Shown piece by piece: positions 25,090 to 35,068 of a stretch of DNA of 59,311 nt. The DNA lies in assembly GCA_020057295.1 (NCBI GenBank), contig JAGVGF010000004.1:1-59311 (forward strand), in the 5' to 3' direction. The notes under the pieces are model-generated. The model was not told the DNA's origin and made no database searches. It was given only the letters and a program-made list of their open reading frames with translations. Source of the stretch: an archaeon (lineage in GTDB: Archaea > Nanobdellota > Nanobdellia > Woesearchaeales > UBA9642). How positions within the stretch are numbered: the first letter of the stretch is position 1; each line of letters opens with the position of its first letter. A program made the position numbers and the translations under genes.

Positions 25090-25169
25090 CTTATACATTT
25101 CTTAACTTTACAATTCTCTATTTATGCTTGACGCATACATTTTTAAATTAATAATACTTCTACTTTGTA

Positions 25170-26222
25170 ATGGCTAAAAATCTCAATAGAGGTTCAGAAA
25201 CTCTTGAACGTAACGTTAATTCTGAACATATTAGACTTGAACGTGATAAGTTACTATTTTTTACATTAAGAAACATTTCAAGACTTGCAATTAAAACCAC
25301 CTCTTTTAAGCACTATGATATTCCAGAAGTAACACAAGAAATAATGGATTATCAAAAATTTTATGGCGACATAAGTATATTATATGTAGGTTTACATAAA
25401 AGTTTATGGGAAACCATAGGTGTACCTTATGCCATAAACAAGTTTGGCGGTGAGATACCTTTTGTGATGATGGGTAGCAACTTAGTTAAGAAGAGTACAG
25501 GAATACTAGAGCACATACTTAGAAGCTCTCTTGAACGTAGTGGTGTAGTTATTGTAGATAGAGATGATTGTCCAAGACTTTCTTCGGCACAATTAGCTTC
25601 AGATATAGAATATTTATTATCAAATAATATTCCTACAATGTTATTTCCAGAAGGTACAAGATCAAAAAGTGGGATACCAGGAGATTTTAAATCAGCAGGA
25701 TTTCAAGGTGTAATAGATGCTGCTAAACATGGACCTACAGCAATTATACCTTTTAATGTGGATTACTCATCAGTTAATGAGGCAAAAGAATATCTAAAAA
25801 TGAGTACGACACCTTACAGTTTCAAATTTAAAGAATTACCAAAATGGTTTAAAAATTTTGGAGATATATACATATCATTCGGATTACCAATAGTTGTGGA
25901 CTCATTTAATGATCGTAAAAGTTTAGCTATACAAACTAGGAATGCATGCTTAGACTTAGTAAAAATTCAGCCAGTTAATATATTATCAGAAGCAATGTTA
26001 CGTCTTAATCCTGTAGCAGGAAGTAGTGTAGATATGAGACAATTATACGGCATAATAAATTCTGTACTTATAGAATTATTACCTCATAAAGAAAAATTTC
26101 AAGGGATTATGAGTGGTACTCCAGAAGAGATAATTACTAATTCTAATTTACTCATAAGTTCTGGAATGGATAAAATGTATAATATTTATGCCGGATATAT
26201 AAGACATTACATCAAAAGATAA
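25170..26222 (+). CDS. PlsC/GPAT-like acyltransferase
   Basis: 350 residues. 'LHKSLWET' (75-82) matches the HxxxxD box with Glu for Asp (H76, E81), and 'LFPEGTRSKSG' (158-168) is the glycerol-phosphate-binding motif. Relatives move acyl groups onto glycerol phosphates or lysolipids. There is no clear membrane segment. Archaeal lipids are ether-linked, so an acyltransferase here may act on imported lipid or on another alcohol. It leads a row with a PIG-L deacetylase and a GT4 glycosyltransferase, spaced 31 and 38 nt. Confidence 0.8.
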   Translation: MAKNLNRGSETLERNVNSEHIRLERDKLLFFTLRNISRLAIKTTSFKHYDIPEVTQEIMDYQKFYGDISILYVGLHKSLWETIGVPYAINKFGGEIPFVMMGSNLVKKSTGILEHILRSSLERSGVVIVDRDDCPRLSSAQLASDIEYLLSNNIPTMLFPEGTRSKSGIPGDFKSAGFQGVIDAAKHGPTAIIPFNVDYSSVNEAKEYLKMSTTPYSFKFKELPKWFKNFGDIYISFGLPIVVDSFNDRKSLAIQTRNACLDLVKIQPVNILSEAMLRLNPVAGSSVDMRQLYGIINSVLIELLPHKEKFQGIMSGTPEEIITNSNLLISSGMDKMYNIYAGYIRHYIKR

Positions 26223-26253
26223 CTTTAAAAACTAGTATAATACTATTTCTGTA

Positions 26254-26943
26254 ATGGTCAAGAAATTCAAAAAAATAATATTAGACAATAATGGTCATGA
26301 TCCGAATAGTGTACTAATTATATGTGCGCATTCTGACGATCAAACATTTGGTCCAGGAGGCACTGTCGCAAAGTATGCTAAAGAGGGAAAAAAAGTACAT
26401 ACGATAATATTCTCATACGGTGAGATGTCATTACCATTACAACAGAAAGAGTATACAATAAAAGCTAGGGTTAAAGAATCTCTAGATGTAGATAAATATC
26501 TTGGTGGCGATGGTGTAGTGTTCCTAGGATTAGAAGAAACAAAATTTACAGATCAATTTAAAAACAAAAAAATGTATCCTAAACTTAAAAGATTAATACT
26601 GCAATATAATCCTAGTATAATATTTACACACTCAAATGATGATCCTATGCCAGACCATAGAGCATTAAATAAAGTGTTACTAGAAACATTAGATAGAATG
26701 AGATATAATTGTGACGTGTACATGTTTGATGTATGGAATGTATTCAATTTTAAGAAACGAAACTATATAAAAATTTTAGTTGACATATCAGACACTTTTG
26801 AATTTAAAGTTAAAGCCTTGAAAATGTTTAAAAGCCAGAAGATGAGCCTTTTTAGTTTAATGTGGAGTGTATATACTAAAGCATGGATTAATGGTAAAAA
26901 TATCAAGGTAAAATATGCAGAAGCATTTTACAAGATAAGATAA
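26254..26943 (+). CDS. PIG-L/LmbE-family deacetylase
   Basis: 229 residues. 'CAHSDDQTFGPGGT' (24-37) is the zinc-binding AHPDDE box with Ser for Pro and Gln for Glu. 'MPDHRALNKVLLETL' supplies the later His. Family members remove acetyl groups from N-acetylglucosamine on lipids, mycothiol precursors and the like. Its place between an acyltransferase and a glycosyltransferase suggests glycolipid work. The Glu to Gln change lies next to the metal site and may affect rate. Confidence 0.8.
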   Translation: MVKKFKKIILDNNGHDPNSVLIICAHSDDQTFGPGGTVAKYAKEGKKVHTIIFSYGEMSLPLQQKEYTIKARVKESLDVDKYLGGDGVVFLGLEETKFTDQFKNKKMYPKLKRLILQYNPSIIFTHSNDDPMPDHRALNKVLLETLDRMRYNCDVYMFDVWNVFNFKKRNYIKILVDISDTFEFKVKALKMFKSQKMSLFSLMWSVYTKAWINGKNIKVKYAEAFYKIR

Positions 26944-26981
26944 TAATTAGATAAGATTACTAAAGTGATATTTGGTGTACT

Positions 26982-28157
26982 ATGACCTTAACAACTGAAG
27001 ACCATCCAGCACTAGAACATAAGAGAAAACTTGTAATAGCTACAGATAACTTTCTTCCGCGATGGGATGGTATAGCAAGATTTTTATCAGAAATCATACC
27101 AAGACTACACACGCATTATGATATAACTGTTATCGCTCCAGACTATGGAACTTATGAAGATCCAAATATTAAACTGGTTAAAATTCCATTAATGAAGATA
27201 TTAAGAGTTGGAGATTTTAGAATACCAAAATATAAGAAAAGCCTAATTAATAGTATTATTAAAGATTCAGACTTAGTATTTGCACAAACCATAGGCACGG
27301 TAGGAAAACTATCCATAGATGCGGCTAAACATCATAAGAAACCAGTAATATCATTCATACACTCTATAGAATGGGAATTAGTACCAAGAGCTATGGGTAA
27401 CATATTATTAAAGAAATATTCTCAGATTGTAGCTAAAAATTTTGCCAGAACAACATATAATAAATGTGATTTATTAATCATGCCGTCAAATAATGTTTCA
27501 GAAATATTTCTTTGGAATAATATAAGAACAAAATCTGTAATCGTAAATTTAGGTGTTGATACAAAAAAATTTACACCACTTGATGCTGAAGCACGAAAGG
27601 ATTTACGTGAACAACTAGGATTTGATAAAGATGATATTATAATAGGGTATCATGGAAGGATTGGTAGAGAAAAAGATTTAATCACACTATTAAGAGCGTT
27701 TACGAGATTACAGATATACAACAACAATATTAAATTATTAATAGTTGGCGATGGTGTAGAATCAATAAAAAAACAATTATCTTCAAGATCAGAGGTAATA
27801 CTTACTGGTGCGAAAAATAATCCTATACCTTACTTACAAGTTATGGATATATATACATTAACATCATTAACAGAAACAACATGCTTAAGCATGCTTGAGG
27901 CAATGAGTTGCGAATTAGCAGTTGTAAGTACAGAAGTAGGATTTATTAAAAGCTATGTTAGAAATGGTTATAATGGATTGTTCTTTGAAAAACAGAACCC
28001 TTATCATTTAGCAAGAAATATACAAAAATTGATTGGTGATGCTACTTTAAGAAAAACGTTAGGATGGAATGCACGTAAAACTGTTGTGGAAAAATTCTCA
28101 TGGGATAAAACCGCACAAGGTATAGAACATGCATTAAACGGATTACTGAAAAAATAA
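26982..28157 (+). CDS. GT4-family glycosyltransferase
   Basis: 391 residues, two Rossmann domains (GT-B). The N-terminal part has 'ATDNFLPRWDGIARFLSEI' typical of GT4. The C-terminal sugar-nucleotide site has 'GYHGRIGREKDL', 'LIVGDGVE' and 'TSLTETTCLSMLEAMSCELAVV' with the ExxxxE-like acids. Sugar and acceptor are unknown; a diacylglycerol or polyprenol acceptor fits the neighbours. Confidence 0.87.
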   Translation: MTLTTEDHPALEHKRKLVIATDNFLPRWDGIARFLSEIIPRLHTHYDITVIAPDYGTYEDPNIKLVKIPLMKILRVGDFRIPKYKKSLINSIIKDSDLVFAQTIGTVGKLSIDAAKHHKKPVISFIHSIEWELVPRAMGNILLKKYSQIVAKNFARTTYNKCDLLIMPSNNVSEIFLWNNIRTKSVIVNLGVDTKKFTPLDAEARKDLREQLGFDKDDIIIGYHGRIGREKDLITLLRAFTRLQIYNNNIKLLIVGDGVESIKKQLSSRSEVILTGAKNNPIPYLQVMDIYTLTSLTETTCLSMLEAMSCELAVVSTEVGFIKSYVRNGYNGLFFEKQNPYHLARNIQKLIGDATLRKTLGWNARKTVVEKFSWDKTAQGIEHALNGLLKK

Positions 28158-28183
28158 TTTTTTATATAATTTATTTTAACATT

Positions 28184-29299
28184 TTATTTCACATGATTTC
28201 TTGAATCGTATAATTTTTTATATACTTCATGTCCGTACTTCGAAAAACCTTCAAAATATCCTGTAAACCATTGATTAAGAGATATGCCTGCCCTTTCGGA
28301 ATCCATTATATCATTCCAGTTTTCTATTCCACCAGTTCTTATAACATGAAATTCTTGAGAAGGACCTCCAGCTTTTATGTACTCTACAGCTCTAGCTGCA
28401 AGTTCTAACGATTTTTCTTTAAGAGGCCTTCCACTGATCCCTCCATTAAATGTTCGAGTAAAATAATCAAATAATTTTCTTTCATCAGGATGAATCTTAT
28501 CTCTTATTAATTGATATTGTATTGAAGTGTTTCCTATATTTATTCCATGAAATCCTTTACTAAACATCAAGTCTAGAAGATATGGAAGTTCTTCGACTGT
28601 CTTATCATTTGATATTTTTATTATTATCGGAATGTTGCTTCTTCTTTTTTTAAGATAATTTCTTTCAACATACGACATCTGATCCTCTAAACTCTCACAC
28701 TTTCCATGGCTAACATTTGGACAACTAATGTTCCATTCAATAAAATCTACGCCAGCATTTTCATAGCATACTATACCGCGAACTATTCCTTCATATTGCG
28801 CTTCCCCTTCAAGATCTGGAGATGCCATAACACTCCAACCAATTGGAGTTCCTGAAATTCTTTCAATTCTTAATATTTTTCTAGAGTTTACTTCATCACC
28901 TTTATTTGGAAGACCCATAAAATTCGATGATGAGCCTGATTTAGGATAAGGTACAAATGGTAAATGTATTCCGTTTTTAACATTACCTTGACGAGCATTC
29001 CATGTTCCCGTCCCTCCAAGATATGCTCCAGCACCTTGTTTAGACATCATTTCATAACAATCGCCTTCCTTAAACATTCCCGCGGCATTCATTATAGGAG
29101 ATCTAAAAGTTATACCCCATAAAGTTCTCGTTAAATCATCTGGAGGAACAACTATTTCTGAAGGAATATCTTTTTTAAGTTGTGATAAGAAATATTTTCT
29201 GCCTGAAGAATACATTTTTACAGTAAAATTTGGAGGTGCATATCTTGTTATACTGTCACGAAATTCACCATCGATTTTCGCAAGTGTTGTAGCCTTCAT
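28184..29299 (-). CDS. pyrD: Dihydroorotate dehydrogenase-like protein
   Basis: Oxidises dihydroorotate to orotate with FMN. The TIM barrel shows 'FRSPIMNAAGMFKEGD', 'LGGTGTWNARQGN', the 'WNISCPNVSHGKCE' block, 'IIIKISNDKT', 'GINIGNTS', 'GGISGRPLKEKSLE' and 'IRTGGIENWNDIM' with phosphate-binding glycines. 371 residues. The start overlaps the pyrC stop by 4 nt, so the two are coupled. It diverges from short class 1 enzymes by an extended N-terminus of about 60 residues. Confidence 0.87.
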   Translation of the reverse strand: MKATTLAKIDGEFRDSITRYAPPNFTVKMYSSGRKYFLSQLKKDIPSEIVVPPDDLTRTLWGITFRSPIMNAAGMFKEGDCYEMMSKQGAGAYLGGTGTWNARQGNVKNGIHLPFVPYPKSGSSSNFMGLPNKGDEVNSRKILRIERISGTPIGWSVMASPDLEGEAQYEGIVRGIVCYENAGVDFIEWNISCPNVSHGKCESLEDQMSYVERNYLKKRRSNIPIIIKISNDKTVEELPYLLDLMFSKGFHGINIGNTSIQYQLIRDKIHPDERKLFDYFTRTFNGGISGRPLKEKSLELAARAVEYIKAGGPSQEFHVIRTGGIENWNDIMDSERAGISLNQWFTGYFEGFSKYGHEVYKKLYDSRNHVK

Positions 29300-30354
29300 T
29301 TTTTATATCCTATATGATTCTCCATAGGTTGATACGGATTGAAAGGATAATCATCTCCGCGATATTTAAGTTTACGTTTAGAGGGTGAAATTTCAAGTCC
29401 AAATCTTTTAGCAGCATTATAAAAAGTCAGATGTTCTATCTGATTATCGTTGAAGTTATTACGTCTTAGATGTTCTACAAAAACAGGCCACCAAGGTATT
29501 CCAGGAATTCCTGACATGAATGGTTCATTAGCTTTTTCTTCTAACGAATGTGGTGCGTGATCAGTTTCTATCCAATCAATTTTTCCGTCACGTAGTAACT
29601 CTAACATAGCATTTTTAGAATTTAAATTACGTAATGGAGGGTTCATCTTCCACAATATTCCATCATTAGCATCCATTTGTTGCCAGTCGTAAATAAAATG
29701 ATGTGGACATACACCACATGAAACATCTAAACCTCGAATTTTGGCGCTATCAATCATCGATACAGCTACAGGTGAAGAAATATGTGCTATGTGAAGTTTT
29801 CCATGAAATTTACTCTCGTATGCTAATCTTAATTGATCGGCAACTGATGCTATTTCGGCTTTTTCAGGACGTGCGTGACAATGTGTGATTGGATGTAATG
29901 GATCCCATAGTTTTGGTTCTAATAATGATTCTTTTTCAGCATGAACAGCTAACATCCCATAATATCCTTGTTCTGAAAGTGTTTGATACACTCTTTGTTG
30001 ATCCTCAAGTTGTATAACACCTAAATTTCCTACAGAATGCCCTGCATACAGTTTCATTCCTACTACTTGTGGAAATTCTCTATAGATATCTACAGCTCTT
30101 TTAACTTGCTCTGTATCAGAAGTTAAACCGATATATAAACCGTAGAATACTCCAGAAACATTTGCGTCTTTAACTATTTTTAATCTATCAATAACTACAT
30201 CTCTAGTAATTATTGCAGGATTAGTATTTGGCATATCGAACACTGCATCTAAGCCAGAATTATACGCGACTTCTAGTCCGTGTTTTATAGTTTCTTTATG
30301 CTTTTGATTAAAGTCCCTTAGATGGACGTGAGGATCTATAAACATTTTTTCCAA
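29296..30354 (-). CDS. pyrC: Dihydroorotase
   Basis: Closes carbamoyl-aspartate to dihydroorotate. 352 residues with 'IDPHVHLRDF' (metal HxH), 'FDMPNTNPA', the carbamylated-Lys site in 'VGMKLYAGH', 'HAEKE', 'HIAHISS' and 'DWIETDHAPHSLEEK'. First gene of the coupled pyrC-pyrD pair. The other de novo UMP genes are not in the window. Confidence 0.92.
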   Translation of the reverse strand: MEKMFIDPHVHLRDFNQKHKETIKHGLEVAYNSGLDAVFDMPNTNPAIITRDVVIDRLKIVKDANVSGVFYGLYIGLTSDTEQVKRAVDIYREFPQVVGMKLYAGHSVGNLGVIQLEDQQRVYQTLSEQGYYGMLAVHAEKESLLEPKLWDPLHPITHCHARPEKAEIASVADQLRLAYESKFHGKLHIAHISSPVAVSMIDSAKIRGLDVSCGVCPHHFIYDWQQMDANDGILWKMNPPLRNLNSKNAMLELLRDGKIDWIETDHAPHSLEEKANEPFMSGIPGIPWWPVFVEHLRRNNFNDNQIEHLTFYNAAKRFGLEISPSKRKLKYRGDDYPFNPYQPMENHIGYKK

Positions 30355-30433
30355 AAGTGTTAATACTTTAAAAATTTTATTGTAGTATTATTCCTTTAAA
30401 GTGAGAACTATTTAATAACAAGGCATTTTTTAA

Positions 30434-33400
30434 TTATATCTTTAAACTTGTAACTTTAGAAATTCCGAACTCGTTCATACTAACACCGTACAATATGTCT
30501 GCTTCTGAAATTACGCCATCGTTATGACTAATTATAATATATTGTGCCTTCTTAGCATAATTTTTCACAAGCAATGCTAATTGTTCTGAATTCTTTTTAT
30601 CAAGTGCTGCATCTACTTCATCAAATATATAAAATGGTGCAGGATCATACTCTTGAACAGCAAATATAAATGCTATAGCAGTTAAGGTCTTTTCTCCACC
30701 AGATAATGATTTAATATCTAAGAACTTTGTACCACTAATTCTTACTTTAATCAGTAATCCTCCATTAAATGGATCATTTTTATCTTCCAGTTCAAGCGAT
30801 GCCTCTCCTTTACTTGATAACGCACCAAATATTACCTTAAAGTTGTGATCAATAATTTCATAAGTTTTCATGAACAATTCACGCTTCTTACTATCAATTT
30901 CATTAATCATCATTAATACATCTTCACGTTCACTCAATATTTTGTCCTTCTTATCAATAAATGTCTTATATTCTTTTTCTATTTTTTCATAAATTTCAAG
31001 CGCACGCATATTTACTGCACCAATATCTGATATTAATTTCTCGAATTGTGCAATTTCCTTTAATATTTCTGACTCTGGCTTATCCTTGAATAATTCAACA
31101 CCTTCATACTGTTTATACTCTTCAATCATTCCAGATAATTGTGCACGTATTTCAGCGCCTTGTAATGATACTAAATTGCCTTTCTGTTCAATTCTTCTAG
31201 AATCTTCCTGTTTATTGTATATCTCATTTTCATTTTTACTAATCTCTTCAGATAACTTATTTCGTTTATTGAATAATTCTTTAAATTGTGCAAAGAATTT
31301 AGCCTCAACAGCTTCTTTTTCTTTTAATGAACCTTCTTGTTCCTTAATTTTCTTTATTAATGCGGATTTTTCATCTTCGAATCCTGCTTTTTCTTTATCT
31401 TGCTGCTTCAAAATTTTTGATATATTCTCTTTTTCAGGATTTAAAACATTAGACACTTGTGCATCATTATTCTTTATTTCTATTCTATAATTATTCACTT
31501 CCTCTTTTAATTGTGTCTTTTTCTGCTCGAATGCATTTAATTCTGCAAGTAGTGCAGGATTTCTTAATTCATTTATCTTATCTCGTAATTGTTGTTTCCT
31601 AATTTTTAATTGTGCTAACTGCTTATTTTTTTCAGAAGTCTTAACAATAATATTATCTAAATTTTTATCTATCTCTGTCATTAATTTTTTTAATTCTGTC
31701 TTCTGTTTTTTACTAACATCTAAATCATTAGAATCTAAATGTAAGGTTCTTTCCATTACTATTACTTCGCCATCAATATTAGATTTTAATTGTCTTAATC
31801 TATCTATTAACTCTTCATTATCTAATCTCTTTTGTTCCAAGTTACTTAACATTCCTGTATAATCTGATATTTCCGATTCGAGTCTGTTGATACCGTCGCT
31901 AACTTCTTTCTCTTGGAATCCTGAACCTGTCTTAGTTCTAAATCCACCTTGCATCGATCCAGAAGTTTCAAGTAAATCTCCTGTCATTGTAACCATACGA
32001 TAATTTCCAACACCAATTTTTCTTGCTGTTTCTACATCTTCAACAACTATAGTATTTTCGAAAACGTAACTGAAAACTTTTTCAAATTTAGGATCATAAG
32101 TAACTAAGTCAATTGCTAAACCTTTAATTCCTGGAGCCTTCAGATTTTTTAACTCAGGTTTTATTGACACGCTTCTAATCTTGTTCATTGGTAAGAATGT
32201 TGCAACACCAAGTTTATTATCTTTTAAATATCTTATACATTCTGCAGCTACTTTATCATCTTCGACAACTATGCTTCTTATTCTTCCACCTGCAGCAACT
32301 TCTAACGCTAAACTAAATTCTGATTGCACATTACCAAGTGTAGATACTAGTCCATAGATGCCTTTTTTAGTTTCTCGCATCTCTAAAATTCTTTGAACAG
32401 CAACACCTGCTGCTACACTTTCTCTAATAGTATTATTTTTAGCTTGTAATTTTACTAATTCTTCTTTTCTACTTAACATTTTAGAACGTGCATTTTCCAT
32501 CTGCGCAGCAAGTGATGAATTTTCAGATAATGCTGCATTTAATTCTAAAGTTATTTTTTTAAATTCATCCTTCTTCTTTTTTAATATCTCAACCTGTTCT
32601 TTATTTTCTTTTTCAAGTTTTAGAACATTATCAATACTTTCATCAATATTCTTTAATATTAACTCATTTTTATCCTTATCTCTGAGAAGATTTTGTTGTT
32701 CCTCACGGAATTTTTGTGCTTCTTCCTGTAATAATTCGCTATCCTTATCTATTTGTTCAATCTCTTTGTCGATTTGTTGTACACTATCTAAATTATTTTT
32801 TTCTAAGAAATTTTTAATTTTTAGATCAATCTGTTGTAATTCTTTATCTTTAATATTAATTGTTCCTTCAAGTTCTTTCTTACTATTGTGAAGTTTCTCT
32901 ATTTTTTCAGTCAATTCATCATAAGAATTTTGTAATTGTTGTTTTCTCTCATTAATTTTAGTTAATTCTGTTTCTATACCATTAACACGCTGATTATTTA
33001 GTGCTAATTCAATCTTTAACTTTTCAACCTCTTTATGTATTGCAACTTGTTCCTTTTCGCCTTTTTCTTCAATCTCTTTATTTATCTTTTCAATCTCTCT
33101 TTTTTTATGATCTATAGTATCTTTTAATTTATTAACTTCTTCCGTGAATTTAGCTATTTTACTGGATCCTTCATCGATTTCCTTCTGTAACTTATCACGT
33201 TCAGTACTCTTTGTTTTAATTTTAGAATCAAGTAATGTTGCTTTATTACTCTTAATTTTATCATTTAAATCTTTGAATTTTAATGCTTGATCCCTGTCTC
33301 TTTTTAATTCTTGTAAATGTGTTTTTCTCTCTGCTAGAATTATTTCAACTTCATTCATCTTTTCTTCAACACGTTGCAATTCTCTTAACGCCTTTTCTTT

Positions 33401-33973
33401 CTTTTCTTCATAAACACTAAGGCCTGCTATTTGTTCAAGCATTTGTCTACGTTCTAATGGACTCATTTCTATTAATCTAATTATTTCTCCTTGTAGAACT
33501 ATATTATATCCGTCTGGATTAATTTTAGCAAAACTTAGTAAATCTAGAATTTCTTGTCTGGTCTTTGATTTGTCATTTATTTTATACACAGATTGTCCAT
33601 TTTCTTTGATTATTCTTGTAATTTTTATTTCATCTTTATACTTTTCTTCTTGAGGTTTCTTTCTTTTAGAATCATCTCTAATCTCAGGAAATATTTTGTT
33701 AGTATTATCAAAGAATATTGAAACTTCTCCATCCTTGGCCGGATTCTTTAACTTTCCACCATTATATATCAAGTTCGAAGATTTTTCTGCACGCATTTCC
33801 TTAGAAGAACCTTTACCAAGAACGAAACATAACGCATCCATTACATTACTCTTTCCAGAACCATTAGGACCTAAAACGCAATTATAATTATCTCCAAATA
33901 ATAACTCAGTCTTATTAGCGAATGACTTAAAACCCTTAATTTCCAACTTAGTAATTTTTGTAACTCTAGACAT
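30434..33973 (-). CDS. smc: Chromosome segregation protein SMC
   Basis: 1179 residues, the usual SMC length. Walker A 'GPNGSGKS' is at 35-42. Two long coiled coils flank a hinge at about 520-670 ('GIYGLVSTLGNV', 'AAGGRIRSIVVEDDKVAAE', 'SGSMQGGFR'). The ABC signature 'SLSGGEKTL' and Walker B 'YIFDEVDAALD' lie near the C-terminus. SMC dimers loop and compact DNA with ScpA/ScpB. No scpA is next to it here. The start overlaps a small upstream gene by 8 nt. Confidence 0.97.
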   Translation of the reverse strand: MSRVTKITKLEIKGFKSFANKTELLFGDNYNCVLGPNGSGKSNVMDALCFVLGKGSSKEMRAEKSSNLIYNGGKLKNPAKDGEVSIFFDNTNKIFPEIRDDSKRKKPQEEKYKDEIKITRIIKENGQSVYKINDKSKTRQEILDLLSFAKINPDGYNIVLQGEIIRLIEMSPLERRQMLEQIAGLSVYEEKKEKALRELQRVEEKMNEVEIILAERKTHLQELKRDRDQALKFKDLNDKIKSNKATLLDSKIKTKSTERDKLQKEIDEGSSKIAKFTEEVNKLKDTIDHKKREIEKINKEIEEKGEKEQVAIHKEVEKLKIELALNNQRVNGIETELTKINERKQQLQNSYDELTEKIEKLHNSKKELEGTINIKDKELQQIDLKIKNFLEKNNLDSVQQIDKEIEQIDKDSELLQEEAQKFREEQQNLLRDKDKNELILKNIDESIDNVLKLEKENKEQVEILKKKKDEFKKITLELNAALSENSSLAAQMENARSKMLSRKEELVKLQAKNNTIRESVAAGVAVQRILEMRETKKGIYGLVSTLGNVQSEFSLALEVAAGGRIRSIVVEDDKVAAECIRYLKDNKLGVATFLPMNKIRSVSIKPELKNLKAPGIKGLAIDLVTYDPKFEKVFSYVFENTIVVEDVETARKIGVGNYRMVTMTGDLLETSGSMQGGFRTKTGSGFQEKEVSDGINRLESEISDYTGMLSNLEQKRLDNEELIDRLRQLKSNIDGEVIVMERTLHLDSNDLDVSKKQKTELKKLMTEIDKNLDNIIVKTSEKNKQLAQLKIRKQQLRDKINELRNPALLAELNAFEQKKTQLKEEVNNYRIEIKNNDAQVSNVLNPEKENISKILKQQDKEKAGFEDEKSALIKKIKEQEGSLKEKEAVEAKFFAQFKELFNKRNKLSEEISKNENEIYNKQEDSRRIEQKGNLVSLQGAEIRAQLSGMIEEYKQYEGVELFKDKPESEILKEIAQFEKLISDIGAVNMRALEIYEKIEKEYKTFIDKKDKILSEREDVLMMINEIDSKKRELFMKTYEIIDHNFKVIFGALSSKGEASLELEDKNDPFNGGLLIKVRISGTKFLDIKSLSGGEKTLTAIAFIFAVQEYDPAPFYIFDEVDAALDKKNSEQLALLVKNYAKKAQYIIISHNDGVISEADILYGVSMNEFGISKVTSLKI

Positions 33974-34184
33974 TATGCTTCTTTACCTCACGTTTGACTA
34001 ACACTTTGGCACGACCGCTATTTCCTGCTGCTAATGGTGGCAGAATGTGCGAAAGCAACTGTTCTGCAGTCAATTTCCTTACTTTTCCATTTGTTCTTTG
34101 AATCCATTGACCTGCTACTTTATTGTAAGTTTGTTTCCATCCTGAAGGCAAAACGATATAGATTGTGCATTCATCGTTCTTCAT
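33966..34184 (-). CDS. Small unknown protein coupled to smc
   Basis: 72 residues from ATG 34184, which follows a GGAGA ribosome site. It begins 'MKNDECTIYIVLPSGWKQTY' and has a WQ/W-containing beta part, then a basic C-terminus ('GRAKVLVKREVKKHNV'). I recognise no family. It overlaps smc by 8 nt, so its translation is likely coupled to smc. DNA binding or an SMC partner role is only a guess from context. Confidence 0.65.
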   Translation of the reverse strand: MKNDECTIYIVLPSGWKQTYNKVAGQWIQRTNGKVRKLTAEQLLSHILPPLAAGNSGRAKVLVKREVKKHNV

Positions 34185-34279
34185 AGTTTGTCTCCATAAC
34201 ACCAGCTACAATCTTTTGTGCCTCTCACCTAAAACAAGGTTTTTATCCATATTTTATATATAAATTTGATGTTTTTGAT

Positions 34280-35068
34280 TTACTCTTCATTTTTTTTGAG
34301 CACAAATACTACAAAACGTGAATTTCTAGGAAATATTTTTATAAATAACATTAACTTTGTCATGCTTATAGCAAAAAATTTGTTCATATTTCTTAAAATA
34401 TACAAAGGTTTTAGATCAAATACTATTCCTTCTGAGTGTGTAACCTTGAATCCATTTTTTTTAAAATGATCTAATGCCTCATCATATTCCCATTCGTTTA
34501 AATGTTCTGGTATAATCAGGCCTTCTCTTTTTTTAAAAATCAATTCGAACTTATTCATGAGTGTTTTATTTATAAACGGATATGATATTACAAATATTCC
34601 GTCTTTTTTTAATACCCTATGACATTCTTTTAATACTTTATCAGGATTTAGCACATGTTCTATAGTTTCAACACATGTAATCTTATCAAAGAATTCATCC
34701 GGAAATTCTAATCTTTCAATATTCATTTTTTTGAATATAACATTTCCTTTTTTTGTGTTATTTTTCTGAAACGCAGTTTTCGCTATATCAACACCATAAA
34801 CTTTTTTACATTCTTTAGATATTTTTATTGAAAAAAATCCTTCTCCACATCCTGCATCTAAAACAGTATCTTTTTTTTGAAGATTTAAACTTTTTAATAC
34901 TGATTTTTGTCTTTCTTTATGATACATTTTACCAATATCTATACCAAATAGAATTAATCCTTGATATCCTTCCTTATGCCATACATTATTATAATATTTT
35001 TCTAATTCTTTGTTGTTCTTGAACTTTAATTTTCCTTTATTTTGCATTATTTCTCTGAATTTCTTCAT
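34280..35068 (-). CDS. Class I SAM-dependent methyltransferase
   Basis: 262 residues. 'DTVLDAGCGEGFFSIKIS' is the SAM loop, followed by 'VYGVDIAKTAF', 'NIERLEFPDEFFDKITCVETIEHV' and 'ECHRVLKKDGIFVISYP', typical of UbiE/COQ5-like and lipid- or glycan-linked enzymes. The hydrophobic C-terminal part may touch the membrane. Its start overlaps the TrmB-like gene stop by 4 nt, so the regulator and methyltransferase form one operon. Confidence 0.83.
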   Translation of the reverse strand: MKKFREIMQNKGKLKFKNNKELEKYYNNVWHKEGYQGLILFGIDIGKMYHKERQKSVLKSLNLQKKDTVLDAGCGEGFFSIKISKECKKVYGVDIAKTAFQKNNTKKGNVIFKKMNIERLEFPDEFFDKITCVETIEHVLNPDKVLKECHRVLKKDGIFVISYPFINKTLMNKFELIFKKREGLIIPEHLNEWEYDEALDHFKKNGFKVTHSEGIVFDLKPLYILRNMNKFFAISMTKLMLFIKIFPRNSRFVVFVLKKNEE

